DNA from: JAFDWI01 sp964449375
Lineage (GTDB): Bacteria > Actinomycetota > Acidimicrobiia > Acidimicrobiales > Iamiaceae
NCBI GenBank assembly: GCA_964449375.1
Contig: CAYVAS010000022.1
Coordinates: forward strand, 1-35,585
Direction: 5' to 3'
DNA: 35,585 nt
Shown: positions 26,515 through 33,981 of the stretch, in pieces
How positions within the stretch are numbered: the stretch's first letter is position 1
Layout: each line of letters begins with the position of its first letter
The notes under the pieces: generated by a model
The model's database searches: none
Seen by the model: the letters and a program-made list of their open reading frames with translations, nothing else
Told to the model about the DNA's origin: nothing
Program-made: the position numbers and the translations under genes

Positions 26515-26520
26515 AGCGTA
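26515..26520 (-). promoter_or_regulatory. Putative rplY-pth promoter (-10)
   Basis: TACGCT on the minus strand, the same box as before rho and tRNA-Arg, giving a leader of about 50 nt. No clear -35 was found. Confidence 0.4.
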
Positions 26521-26601
26521 CCGACCGCTCCACTGCGGCGGCGAAAGCGCCCGCCCGCGTCGGGTCGGCCGGTCCCGGGGCGGCGCGCGCCGCAGCGCGG
26601 G

Positions 26602-27576
26602 CTACTTCTGGTTCTCGCCGCCGAAGATCTCCGACACCGAGGTGTCCTCGAAGACCGCGTCGATCGCCTTTGCGACCAGTCCCGCCACCGAGAGCACCTC
26701 GATCTTGTCGATCAACTTGTCGTCTTCGATCGGCAGCGTGTCGGTGAGCACCACCCGGGAGATCGCCGTGGCTCCTTCGAGCCGGTCGATCGCCGGCACG
26801 CTGAGCACCGCGTGGGTGGCCATGACCCACACGTCCGACGCACCGTGGTCGACCAGGATCTCGGCGGCCGCGCAGATCGTGCCGGCGGTGTCGATCATGT
26901 CGTCGAGCAGGATGCAGTGACGTCCTTCGACGTCGCCGATCACGTCGGCGGCGACGACCTGGTTGGCGGACCCCTTGGGGCGCAGCTTGTTCACGAAGGC
27001 CAGGTCCGCGCCGATCTGGCCGCTGAAGCGTTTCGCGGCCTTGACCCCACCGGCGTCGGGGGACACGACCACCGGGTCCACCGGCGCGTTGCGGGCGATG
27101 TAGTCCTCGAGCACCGGCATGGCGGTGAGATGGTCCACGGGAATGTCGAAGAAGCCCTGGATCTGGCCGGTGTGCAGGTCGACGCTGACCACCCGGTCGG
27201 CGCCCGCGGCCTGGAGCATGTCGGCCAGCAGCTTGGCCGTGATCGGTTCGCGCCCTTCGGCCTTGCGGTCCTGCCGCGAGTAGCCGTAGTAGGGGCACAC
27301 CGCGGTGATCCGCTTGGCCGAGGCCCGCTTGGCGGCGTCGATCATGATGAGCTGCTCCATGATCGAGTGGTTCACCCGCCCGGCGTGGGTCTGGAGCACG
27401 AAGACGTCCGCACCGCGCAGCGACTGGCCGAACCGGCAATGCAACTCGCCGTTGGCGAACTCCCTCAGGTTGGTCTCGCCCAGTTCGACCCCCAGCTCGC
27501 GCCCGATGGCGGCGGCCAGGGTCGGGTGCGCCCGGCCCGCATACAGCTGCAGTCGCTTCTTGGTGACCAGCTCCAT
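26602..27576 (-). CDS. prs: Ribose-phosphate pyrophosphokinase (PRPP synthase)
   Basis: Makes PRPP from ribose-5-phosphate and ATP for nucleotides, histidine and tryptophan (324 aa). Class I motifs: the N-terminal FANGELHCRFGQSLRGADVFV, the ATP flexible loop CPYYGYSRQDRKAEGREPIT, VSVDLHTGQIQGFF, the SPDAGGVKAAKRF region, and the PRPP-binding DDMIDTAGT. GGGAG lies 6 nt before the ATG. It follows glmU by 37 nt, so GlmU and Prs are likely co-transcribed as in Bacillus and mycobacteria. Complete and ordinary. Confidence 0.97.
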   Translation of the reverse strand: MELVTKKRLQLYAGRAHPTLAAAIGRELGVELGETNLREFANGELHCRFGQSLRGADVFVLQTHAGRVNHSIMEQLIMIDAAKRASAKRITAVCPYYGYSRQDRKAEGREPITAKLLADMLQAAGADRVVSVDLHTGQIQGFFDIPVDHLTAMPVLEDYIARNAPVDPVVVSPDAGGVKAAKRFSGQIGADLAFVNKLRPKGSANQVVAADVIGDVEGRHCILLDDMIDTAGTICAAAEILVDHGASDVWVMATHAVLSVPAIDRLEGATAISRVVLTDTLPIEDDKLIDKIEVLSVAGLVAKAIDAVFEDTSVSEIFGGENQK

Positions 27577-27613
27577 CGATGCTCCCGTTCGATCGCCTGC
27601 TCGCGCGCCGATC

Positions 27614-28705
27614 CTACTGTCGTGGTCTCGTCGGGTTTCCTTCGATCCGGGTCAACGGTGCCACCGTGTCCCCGGCGGCGACCTGCGCGCCAGGCTCCAG
27701 CACGGCCGAGGCGCCGATGCGCGCTCCGGCGCCGATGTGGGCGTCGGTCGCCACGACATGGGGGCCGATCTCTGCGCCCTCGCCCACCTCGGTGGCGCCA
27801 CCGAGCACCACGCCGGGGTGGACGGTCACGTCGCCGGCGATGTGGACCGACGGTTCGATGTGGGTGCTGGGTGGGTCGACCAGCGTGACGCCCGCGCGCA
27901 TCCAGTCGGCGTTGATCCGGGCGCGCAGCACCGCCGCGGCGTCGGCGAGCTGCACCCGGTCGTTCACCCCGCGCACCTCGTCGGGGTCGGCCACCTGGAA
28001 GGCACCCACGGCCCGGCCGTCGTCATGGAGCACCCCGAGCACGTCGGTGAGATACCACTCGCCTTGGGCGTTGTCGGGCCGGATCCGTCCCAGCGCGTCG
28101 GCCAGCAGGTCCCGGCGGAACACGTAGATCGCGGTGTTGACCTCGTCGATCGGTCGCTGGTCCTCGGAGGCGTCGGACTCCTCGACGATGCCGGTCACCG
28201 CGCCGGTTCCGTCGCGCAGGATCCGGCCGTACCCCGTGGGGTCGTCCACCCGGGCGGTCAACACGGTGGCGGCGGTGCCGGCGGCGCGGTGCGACGCCAC
28301 CAGGTCGACCAGCGTCCCGGCGCGCAGCAGCGGGGTGTCGCCGGGCAGCACGAGCACGTCGGTGTCCCCGCCGGCATGGCTCGATCCGGCCGCCCCGTCG
28401 GTCCGCTCCATGGCGTCCAGGGCGACCCGGACCGCGTCGCCGGTGCCGCGCTGTTCGGGTTGGGTCACGAAGTCGATCGGCACGTCCGCCTCGTCGGTGT
28501 GCAGCACCTGGACCAGTTCGTCGGCGCCATGGCCCACGACCACGGTCGCCCGGTCGGGTCGTACCCCGGACAGCGCGTCGAGCACGTGACCGACCATCGC
28601 CCTCCCGCCCAGGGGATGCAGGGGTTTGGGCAGGCGCGAGCGCATTCTCGTGCCCTGCCCGGCGGCCAGGACCACCGCCGACACCGTCCGCTCCGAGGAA
28701 CTCAC
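27614..28705 (-). CDS. glmU: GlmU-type N-acetylglucosamine-1-phosphate uridylyltransferase, C-terminally short
   Basis: The N-terminal pyrophosphorylase half is intact (363 aa in all): VVLAAGQGTRMRSRLPKPLHPLGG, TQPEQRGTGDAV, PGDTPLL, GYGRI, NTAIYVF, and GEWYLTDV. It makes UDP-GlcNAc from GlcNAc-1-P and UTP. The C-terminal left-handed beta-helix has only about five coils and stops at LTRIEGN, where full-length GlmU (about 455-495 aa) continues to the acetyltransferase His, Lys and Asn residues. Acetylation must therefore come from elsewhere if this is the cell's only GlmU. Start: GTG at 28705 is 7 nt after a TAGAAC -10, suggesting leaderless; a GTG at 28684 with GGAG upstream is the alternative. 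Confidence 0.88.
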   Translation of the reverse strand: MSSSERTVSAVVLAAGQGTRMRSRLPKPLHPLGGRAMVGHVLDALSGVRPDRATVVVGHGADELVQVLHTDEADVPIDFVTQPEQRGTGDAVRVALDAMERTDGAAGSSHAGGDTDVLVLPGDTPLLRAGTLVDLVASHRAAGTAATVLTARVDDPTGYGRILRDGTGAVTGIVEESDASEDQRPIDEVNTAIYVFRRDLLADALGRIRPDNAQGEWYLTDVLGVLHDDGRAVGAFQVADPDEVRGVNDRVQLADAAAVLRARINADWMRAGVTLVDPPSTHIEPSVHIAGDVTVHPGVVLGGATEVGEGAEIGPHVVATDAHIGAGARIGASAVLEPGAQVAAGDTVAPLTRIEGNPTRPRQ

Positions 28706-28728
28706 GGAGGTAGTTCTACAGGCTGGGT

Positions 28729-28740
28729 GACCGCGCGGTC
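28729..28740. promoter_or_regulatory. Palindrome in the glmU/DUF2142 divergent promoter
   Basis: Perfect 12-bp palindrome GACCGCGCGGTC in the 67-bp gap. It lies between a glmU -10-like TAGAAC (28713-28718, minus) and a DUF2142 -10-like TACCCT (28759-28764, plus), where an operator could act on both genes. Confidence 0.35.
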
Positions 28741-28772
28741 CCTTCCGGCGACGACCACTACCCTTCCCCTCC

Positions 28773-30347
28773 GTGGCGGCCGCCCCGGCAACTGGACAGC
28801 TCGGCGGATCGATCCCGACCCCGGGGTCCGCTCCGCCCGCGACCGAGGCCGCCGGCACCTCCGGGCGCCGGGCGCCGGCGGATCCGGGGGCGCCGGGGGG
28901 CGGTCCCGACTGGCCCCGCTGGTTCCTGATCGTGGGCACGATCATCGGTTTGATCTACGTGGCGACCATGCCGGTGTCCCGCCCGCTGGACGAACCCCAC
29001 CACATCCGCCGGACCGCGACGCTGGTGCGCGGCGTGGTCGTGCCGCCGTCCTTCGGTGCCACCGACGCCGACTACCGGGTCGACGGCTGCGTGGAGGCGC
29101 TCGTCGTGCAGGCCGGAAGGGACTTCCGGTCGACCTCCCGCGACGACGCCCAGACCCTGAGCCGCTCGGACCGTTGGCGCAACCAGATCACCAACCCGCC
29201 CTGTGGCGAGGACCGGCAACTGGTCGGCGGTGGGTCGATCTCCGGCGCCGAGGTCAACAGCCCGGTCCCCTACCTACCCGCCATGGTCGGCTACGCGGCG
29301 GGGCGTCCCATCGGCGGCGCGCTGGGCGCGGTCTACGGCGCCCGCCTGGTGCAGCTCGCCGTGTACCTGGGGGTGTGCTGGTGGGCGTTGCGGCGTCTGC
29401 CCTGGGGGCGTCCCTTCGCGGCCGCGGTCGCTCTGGTGCCCACCTCGCTGGCGGGTGCCGCCGGGGTGAGCGCCGACCCGGTCACGTTCGCGCTGGCCCT
29501 GGCGGTGATCGCTGCGGTGCTCGACCTGGTGGCGAAGGCCGAGACGCGCCCCCCAAGGGTCGCCGGGACCCGCCACCTGGTGCTGGTCGCGGCCGGGTTC
29601 GTGCTGTTGAGCCTGTGCAAGCCCGCGGTGGCTCCCCTGGTGCTCCTGGTCGTCGTCGTGCCCACCGCGGCCTTCGGCACGCTGCGACGACGGGTGGGCT
29701 GGATCGTCGCGACCATCGCCACGGTGGCGGTCTCCGGTGGCGCGTGGGCCCTGGGGGTCGCCTCGAAGGTCCACGTCACCACCACCCCGGGCGTGGACAG
29801 CAGCGAGACCGCCGCGTGGCTGAACGCCCACCTGTGGACCCTGCCCGGGACGCTGTGGCGGACGCTGTCGATCCCGGATGCATCCCGGTATCTGCTGGGC
29901 GGCACGGTCATGCCCCTGGGCCTCGACGTGCTCGAGGTGCCCGTGATCGTGACCCTCGCCGGGATCGGGGTGCTCGTGGCCGCCCGTCTGGTCGACCCGC
30001 TCCCGGCGCGGTTCGCCCGTGGCGGTGCCCGAACCGGGCGGGCCCGTCCACGCTCGGCGGTCCGCCAGCTCACCCTGGAACGGGTCACCGCGGTGGTGAT
30101 CGTCCTGGCCGGTACCGCCGCGGTGACCTACGGCATCTACGTGGCGGCCAACCCGCCGGACTCGTCGGTGATCTCCGGCATCCAGGGGCGCTACTTCCTG
30201 CCCTATGTGTTGCTGCTGCTGGTGGGCACCCGTCCGGGCCGGCGCCGCCGTGCCCGTCGGGGCCTGCACGTGGCGGTGCTCGCGGGGCTGGTGGGGTTGC
30301 ACGCCTGGTGGCTGGTCACGCTGTACCGCTGGTGGGGGCTGGTCTAG
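28773..30347 (+). CDS. DUF2142 family multi-pass membrane protein
   Basis: Integral membrane protein (524 aa) with a disordered Pro/Ala/Gly-rich N-terminus (1-47) and about ten hydrophobic helices. DUF2142 features: a first helix followed by RPLDEPHHIRRT (a GT-C-like acidic/His motif), a large extracytoplasmic loop with NSPVPYLPAMVGYAAG, GVSADPVTFALA, and near the end IQGRYFLPYVLLLLVG. The family is thought to act in surface polysaccharide assembly, but no reaction is proven. The GTG start has no ribosome site and lies 8 nt after TACCCT, suggesting a leaderless message. It is divergent from glmU, which makes a surface-sugar precursor. Confidence 0.82.
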   Translation: MAAAPATGQLGGSIPTPGSAPPATEAAGTSGRRAPADPGAPGGGPDWPRWFLIVGTIIGLIYVATMPVSRPLDEPHHIRRTATLVRGVVVPPSFGATDADYRVDGCVEALVVQAGRDFRSTSRDDAQTLSRSDRWRNQITNPPCGEDRQLVGGGSISGAEVNSPVPYLPAMVGYAAGRPIGGALGAVYGARLVQLAVYLGVCWWALRRLPWGRPFAAAVALVPTSLAGAAGVSADPVTFALALAVIAAVLDLVAKAETRPPRVAGTRHLVLVAAGFVLLSLCKPAVAPLVLLVVVVPTAAFGTLRRRVGWIVATIATVAVSGGAWALGVASKVHVTTTPGVDSSETAAWLNAHLWTLPGTLWRTLSIPDASRYLLGGTVMPLGLDVLEVPVIVTLAGIGVLVAARLVDPLPARFARGGARTGRARPRSAVRQLTLERVTAVVIVLAGTAAVTYGIYVAANPPDSSVISGIQGRYFLPYVLLLLVGTRPGRRRRARRGLHVAVLAGLVGLHAWWLVTLYRWWGLV

Positions 30348-30382
30348 GGCCCCACCGGGCATGGCCACCGTGGCGCGGTCGG

Positions 30383-30454
30383 CTCGGGGGGGAGGGCTCG
30401 AACCTCCATTGGCGGATCCAAAGTCCGCTGTCCTGCCAGTTGAACGACCCCCGA
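30383..30454 (-). tRNA. tRNA-Gln (TTG anticodon)
   Basis: Cloverleaf on the minus strand: acceptor TCGGGGG/CCCCCGA, D-arm GTTC/GGAC, anticodon stem GCGGA/TCCGC around CTTTGGA (anticodon TTG, reads CAA), T-arm GGAGG-TTCGAGC-CCTCC. The discriminator is G, and CCA is not encoded. A -10-like TACCCT lies at 30467-30472. Confidence 0.95.
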
Positions 30455-30623
30455 TCGGGACCAGCCAGGGTACCGGCTCTATCCGGCGGTCGGCGAACGC
30501 CTCGCCCGGCGAGGTGCCCGGACGGCGCCCGGTCAGGCCTCACGGGGCGACCGGGTCCGGTGGCGGGACGGGCGCAGCCGATTTGGTCGGCCTCCGGAAC
30601 GCTTTGGTACCGTCGTCGGTCTC
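30455..30623. promoter_or_regulatory. Divergent promoters for tRNA-Gln and the bS22 gene
   Basis: No gene. On the minus strand, TACCCT at 30467-30472 is placed to start tRNA-Gln. On the plus strand, an extended -10 TGGTACCGT (30605-30613) ends 10 nt before the bS22 ATG, with TTGGTC (30583-30588) as a weak -35 at 19 nt. A 6-bp hairpin CCTCGC/GCGAGG lies at 30500-30514. Confidence 0.4.
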
Positions 30624-30725
30624 ATGGGTTCACTGGTCAAGAAGCGCCGCAAGCGCATGCGGAAGAAGAAGCACAAGAAGATGCTCAAGCGCACGCGCTT
30701 CCAGCGCCGGGCTGCGGGCAAGTAG
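30624..30725 (+). CDS. Small basic ribosomal protein bS22 (AURKAIP1/COX24 domain)
   Basis: A 33-residue, extremely basic peptide: MGSLVKKRRKRMRKKKHKK, then MLKRTRFQRRAAGK. It matches the bS22 protein seen in mycobacterial 30S ribosomes and the AURKAIP1/COX24 C-terminal domain (MGS-KKRRKRM-KKKH pattern, from memory). It binds rRNA in the small subunit. No ribosome site is seen; the predicted transcript starts only a few nt before the ATG. Short enough to be missed by many gene finders. Convergent with ispE. Confidence 0.92.
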   Translation: MGSLVKKRRKRMRKKKHKKMLKRTRFQRRAAGK

Positions 30726-30799
30726 CTCCCCCACCGGCGAGCCGCTCCTTCTCTTCGATCCGGTCCACCGCGGCGGCCCGACGCGCCCGGCCGGCCGGT

Positions 30800-30814
30800 C
30801 GGTGCGGAGCACCG
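30800..30814. terminator. Hairpin between bS22 and ispE
   Basis: Perfect 6-bp CGGTGC/GCACCG with a 3-nt loop, directly after the ispE stop (30816) and 75 nt after bS22. No T-run. Could serve both convergent genes. Confidence 0.4.
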
Positions 30815-30815
30815 C

Positions 30816-31553
30816 TCAGGGCAGGTGCGCGGGGACCGTGTGGACCACGATGCGGCCCGGACCCGGGTGGGCGCCGGTGACAAACCACGTGCTGCCGCTG
30901 CCCGCGAGCATCGGCTGGGCGCCGGTCGCCTCGCCGAGCCGGTCGCGCCATTCCGCCAGACGGGGCTCGACGCGCAGCGCCGCGGGTTCCAGATCGTTGG
31001 GTCCCGCCGCGGTCGGCCCGCCCAGGTCGTCCCAGGCGGCGTACACCTGCGGGGTGGCGCATCCGAAGGGCGGGATGCTCAGCGTGTAGGTCTCGGCCAC
31101 GTCGTCGAGGGGGGTGAGCTCCTCGCCGATGCCGGTGACCCGGGCCCGACCGCCGCGCACGCAGAAGGGCACGTCGGCGCCCAGGCGGACCGCCACCTCC
31201 GGGTCGGTGACCCCGGCCCAGCGCAGGATCGCCGCGGCGTCCGAGGAGCCGCCGCCCAAACCGGCACCGGCCGGGATGCGCTTGACCAACCGCACCCGGG
31301 CCCGGCGACCCACCAGGGCCAGCGCGCGGGCGACGCTGTTGTCGGCCCCCGTGGTGACCTCCAGTCCGGTGTGGGCACCGACGACCTCGACCCCGTCGCC
31401 GTCAGGGTGGAGGACCAGGTCGTCGGCGAGGGACACCGCAACCATCTCGGCGTCGATCAGGTGGTAGCCGTCGGCGCGGACCCCGGTGATGCGCAGCGAC
31501 CGGGTGAGTTTGGCCGGCGCCTGCAGGCGCACCCCGTCAAGAGAGGGGTTCAC
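30816..31553 (-). CDS. ispE: 4-diphosphocytidyl-2-C-methyl-D-erythritol kinase
   Basis: GHMP kinase of the MEP isoprenoid pathway (245 aa). Motif 1 is APAKLTRSLRITGVRADGYHLID, with Thr where the family usually has Asn after the Lys-x pair. The ATP loop is PAGAGLGGGSSDAA. Motif 3 is MLAGSGSTWFV. The usual length is about 280-310, so the C-terminal part is compact, but all three motifs are present. The GTG at 31553 overlaps the upstream stop as GTGA. In most genomes ispE follows ksgA directly; here an SCO6745-family gene lies between. Confidence 0.92.
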   Translation of the reverse strand: MNPSLDGVRLQAPAKLTRSLRITGVRADGYHLIDAEMVAVSLADDLVLHPDGDGVEVVGAHTGLEVTTGADNSVARALALVGRRARVRLVKRIPAGAGLGGGSSDAAAILRWAGVTDPEVAVRLGADVPFCVRGGRARVTGIGEELTPLDDVAETYTLSIPPFGCATPQVYAAWDDLGGPTAAGPNDLEPAALRVEPRLAEWRDRLGEATGAQPMLAGSGSTWFVTGAHPGPGRIVVHTVPAHLP

Positions 31554-32269
31554 ATCTGGGCGCGCAGTGCCGCGCAGGCTCCGGCGAAGGCCTCGGCCTC
31601 GGCGGCGTCCAGGACACCGAACACGGGCGCGAAGGCCGCGTTGGTGGCCTGGTGCGCGGCGGCGAGCAGCGGTCGACGGGACTCGTCGACCTCGAAGTCG
31701 TCGTGGTAGCCGTGGATCGGGGCCATCGTCGGGTGGTCCATGGCGATCGCCTCCCGCGGGGTCAACCCGGCGGAGAGGACCGAGCCGCCGTGCAGGGCGC
31801 CGCGCAGCTCCCGGAGCGCGTTCAGGTGGTGCAACGCGGCGGCCGGCGCGTCGGTGGGCACCTCCAGGGTCCGCCACCCCGCGAACAGGGGCGCGCCGGC
31901 GACCGGAGCGGCGGCCACGACCTTGGCGGCCAGCTCGGCGACGGTGGCGGCCGCGTCGCCCGAGAGCCGTTCCCGGGCCCAGCGGTGGCCGCAGGCGGCG
32001 AAGTCCCGGGCCGCCTCGGCCCGCGGTTGCACCGCGCCGCTGCGCGCGTAGGCCGCCTCGACGGCGTCGACGGCGAAGAACACCATCGTCGCCGCGGCCA
32101 CCGTGCTCGACACCTCACCCAGCACCGCGGTGCGCCCGATGAAGTAGAAGTCCGCGGCGGCGTAGCCCGCGTCGGCGGCGTCGCGGTAGGTCGCCGGGTC
32201 GAGCATGAACGCTCCGGGCAGGTCGTGGATCGCCGGTTCGGTCGCTTCGGCCAGGTGGATCGGGTCCAT
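31550..32269 (-). CDS. SCO6745-family protein, function unknown
   Basis: Mostly alpha-helical soluble protein (239 aa) with no signal peptide or membrane segment. The segment AGYAAADFYFIGRTAVLGEVSSTVAAATMVFF (about 34-65) and the later HHLNALRELRGALHGGSVLSAGLTPREA with HGYHDD resemble SCO6745-like actinobacterial proteins, a family without known reaction. Conserved His residues (HHLN, HGYHDD) suggest a ligand or metal site (inference). GGAG lies 8 nt before the ATG at 32269. It is inserted between ksgA and ispE and overlaps ispE by 4 nt, so it is co-translated with the isoprenoid kinase. Confidence 0.72.
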   Translation of the reverse strand: MDPIHLAEATEPAIHDLPGAFMLDPATYRDAADAGYAAADFYFIGRTAVLGEVSSTVAAATMVFFAVDAVEAAYARSGAVQPRAEAARDFAACGHRWARERLSGDAAATVAELAAKVVAAAPVAGAPLFAGWRTLEVPTDAPAAALHHLNALRELRGALHGGSVLSAGLTPREAIAMDHPTMAPIHGYHDDFEVDESRRPLLAAAHQATNAAFAPVFGVLDAAEAEAFAGACAALRAQM

Positions 32270-32334
32270 GGGGCGCTCCGGGGTCGCGGGTGGGTTCGGG
32301 TCCGCCGTGGCGGGCACGTCGCCTGCAAGGTAGT

Positions 32335-33156
32335 TCAGGTGCGCCAGGCCCTCACCAGCGCCACCCAGGCCTCCAGGTCGAGGGTTTCCGGGCGTGCCTC
32401 GGGGTCCACCCCGGCGGCTGCGAAGACCGCCGGGCCCACCAGGTCGGCCAGGGAACGGCGCAGCATCTGGCGGCGACGGCCGAACGCGGTGGTGACGAGG
32501 GTGAACAGGTCGCCGGGGTCGACGTCGGGGGCCGCGGCCCCCCGGGGGTGTCGGGTGATCTCGACCACCGCGGAGTCGACCCGGGGTCGGGGAAGGAACA
32601 CGTCGGGACCCACGTCGGCGACGATGCGCGCCGTGGCCCAGAACGCCACCTTGACCGACGGGATGCCGTAGGTGCGCGACCCCGCCGGTGCCGCCAGTCG
32701 ATCGGCCACCTCGCGCTGGACCATGACCAGCATCCGGGTGATCGCCGGCACCTCTGCCAGCAGGTCGCACACCAGTGGCGTGGCGATGTTGTAGGGAAGG
32801 TTGGCGACCAGGGTCCATGCGGGCGCGGCGGCCAGCAGCGCAGCCCAGTCCAGGGTGCGGGCGTCCCCGGCGACGAGGTCGACGTCGGTGTCGGCGAGGG
32901 TCTCGGCCAGCACCTCGAGCAGTCCCCGGTCCAGCTCGACGGCGGCGACCGCCGCGCCGGTCTCGGCCAGTGCAAGGGTGAGCGAGCCCACGCCCGCGCC
33001 GATCTCGACCACGTGGTCACCCGGGCCCACTCGGGCGAGCCGGGCGATCCGACGCACGGTGTTGGGGTCCACCACGAAGTTCTGACCCAGTGCCCGGCTC
33101 GGGGCCAGGTCATGGGCGCGCAGCAGGTCGGCAACCCGGCGCCGGGACAGGGTCAC
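32335..33156 (-). CDS. ksgA: 16S rRNA dimethyladenosine transferase
   Basis: Also called rsmA; dimethylates the two adjacent adenines in helix 45 of 16S rRNA (273 aa). Motifs: ALGQNFVVD at the N-terminus, SAM site VVEIGAGVGSLTLAL, VELDRGL, GDA, and the catalytic NLPYNIATPL. The C-terminal helical domain contains FGRRRQMLRRSL. Start is GTG at 33156, 19 nt after the RlpA-like gene. Complete and ordinary. Confidence 0.96.
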   Translation of the reverse strand: MTLSRRRVADLLRAHDLAPSRALGQNFVVDPNTVRRIARLARVGPGDHVVEIGAGVGSLTLALAETGAAVAAVELDRGLLEVLAETLADTDVDLVAGDARTLDWAALLAAAPAWTLVANLPYNIATPLVCDLLAEVPAITRMLVMVQREVADRLAAPAGSRTYGIPSVKVAFWATARIVADVGPDVFLPRPRVDSAVVEITRHPRGAAAPDVDPGDLFTLVTTAFGRRRQMLRRSLADLVGPAVFAAAGVDPEARPETLDLEAWVALVRAWRT

Positions 33157-33175
33157 CGTGCCGTCCCGGAGGGGA

Positions 33176-33847
33176 CTACCAGGTGGCGGTCACCTGGACC
33201 AGCCCGGTGTGAAGCGGGGCGAGCTGGGCGAAGGTCGCGGTGTCCAGGTCGAGGATCCGTCCCGCTCCGAACGGGCCACGGTCGTCGACCACACAGGTGG
33301 CGGTCCGGCCATCGACGGTGGTGATGTGCACCACCGTTCCGAAGGGCAGCGTCTTGTGCGCGCACCCGCCGGTGGGCGAGTCGTAGTAGCTGGCGATGCC
33401 CGATTCGGACCTCGCCGGGGAGGACGCGGCCATGGGTGCCTGGGTGGGTGCCGGGGTGGGAGGCGGCGTCGTGGTCGGTGCCTCGGTGCTGGGAGGCGGC
33501 GTCCAGGCCTCGGTGGTCGGTGGTGCGGTGGGCGCGGCGGTGGTGGGTGCCGCGGTGACCGGGGCGGCCGTCGCGGGCGCGATCGTCGTCGAGGGCGGTG
33601 CCTCGGTGGTGCTCGTGGTCGCAGCCCGGGTGGTGGCCGGGGCCAGCTCGGCGCGAGCGGCGGCCACGGTGTGGCGGTCGGGTCCGCCGCGGTCGTCGCC
33701 ACCCGAGGTGCCCATCGCCAGCGCCGGCACCGCCACGGCAAGCGCGGCGAGGCACACGGTGAGCTGGGCGGCGCGGCGCTGTCGGATCCGGCGTCGGATC
33801 AGGCGACCTCGGGACGCCGGGGTGGAGCTCGGAGTCGAGGGTTCCAT
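33176..33847 (-). CDS. Secreted RlpA-like double-psi beta-barrel protein
   Basis: Exported protein (223 aa). An Arg-rich n-region, hydrophobic core (about 27-44) and PALA give a signal peptide likely cut after Ala44. A Thr/Pro/Ala linker (about 60-148), probably glycosylated and wall-spanning, leads to a C-terminal RlpA domain: GIASYYDSPTGGCAHKTLPFGT, then CVVDDRGPFGAGRILDLD. The part between the YY and HKTLPFGT motifs is shorter than in Pseudomonas RlpA, as in other actinobacterial forms. Two Cys could form a disulfide. RlpA cleaves stem-less glycan strands; activity here is inferred. It takes the tatD-X-ksgA slot used by RpfB or YabE. Confidence 0.88.
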   Translation of the reverse strand: MEPSTPSSTPASRGRLIRRRIRQRRAAQLTVCLAALAVAVPALAMGTSGGDDRGGPDRHTVAAARAELAPATTRAATTSTTEAPPSTTIAPATAAPVTAAPTTAAPTAPPTTEAWTPPPSTEAPTTTPPPTPAPTQAPMAASSPARSESGIASYYDSPTGGCAHKTLPFGTVVHITTVDGRTATCVVDDRGPFGAGRILDLDTATFAQLAPLHTGLVQVTATW

Positions 33848-33858
33848 GACGGCGTTCC

Positions 33859-33887
33859 ACGCTAGAACCGTCGTAACAGGATCGCAA
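33859..33887 (-). promoter_or_regulatory. Promoter of the RlpA-ksgA-ispE operon
   Basis: Minus strand: -35 TTGCGA (33882-33887), 17-nt spacer, -10 TAGCGT (33859-33864). The predicted start is about 5 nt before the ATG at 33847. Best-spaced promoter in the window. Just upstream are GTTCGGAAC and an inverted repeat TGTCCG/CGGACA (33899-33904 and 33922-33927). Confidence 0.6.
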
Positions 33888-33981
33888 AGTTCGGAACGTG
33901 TCCGTCATGGCTGTCGTCGTTCGGACATGAACCATGGAGGGCTCGAAGTGCCCCGAGCTGTTCGAGGTCAGGGCCGGCCGT

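Noticed and set aside
27305..30880. Plus-strand open frame of 1191 codons crossing prs, glmU, the DUF2142 gene and tRNA-Gln
   Set aside because: A GC-rich shadow: opposite or out of frame to recognised genes, no domain, and it runs through a tRNA gene.
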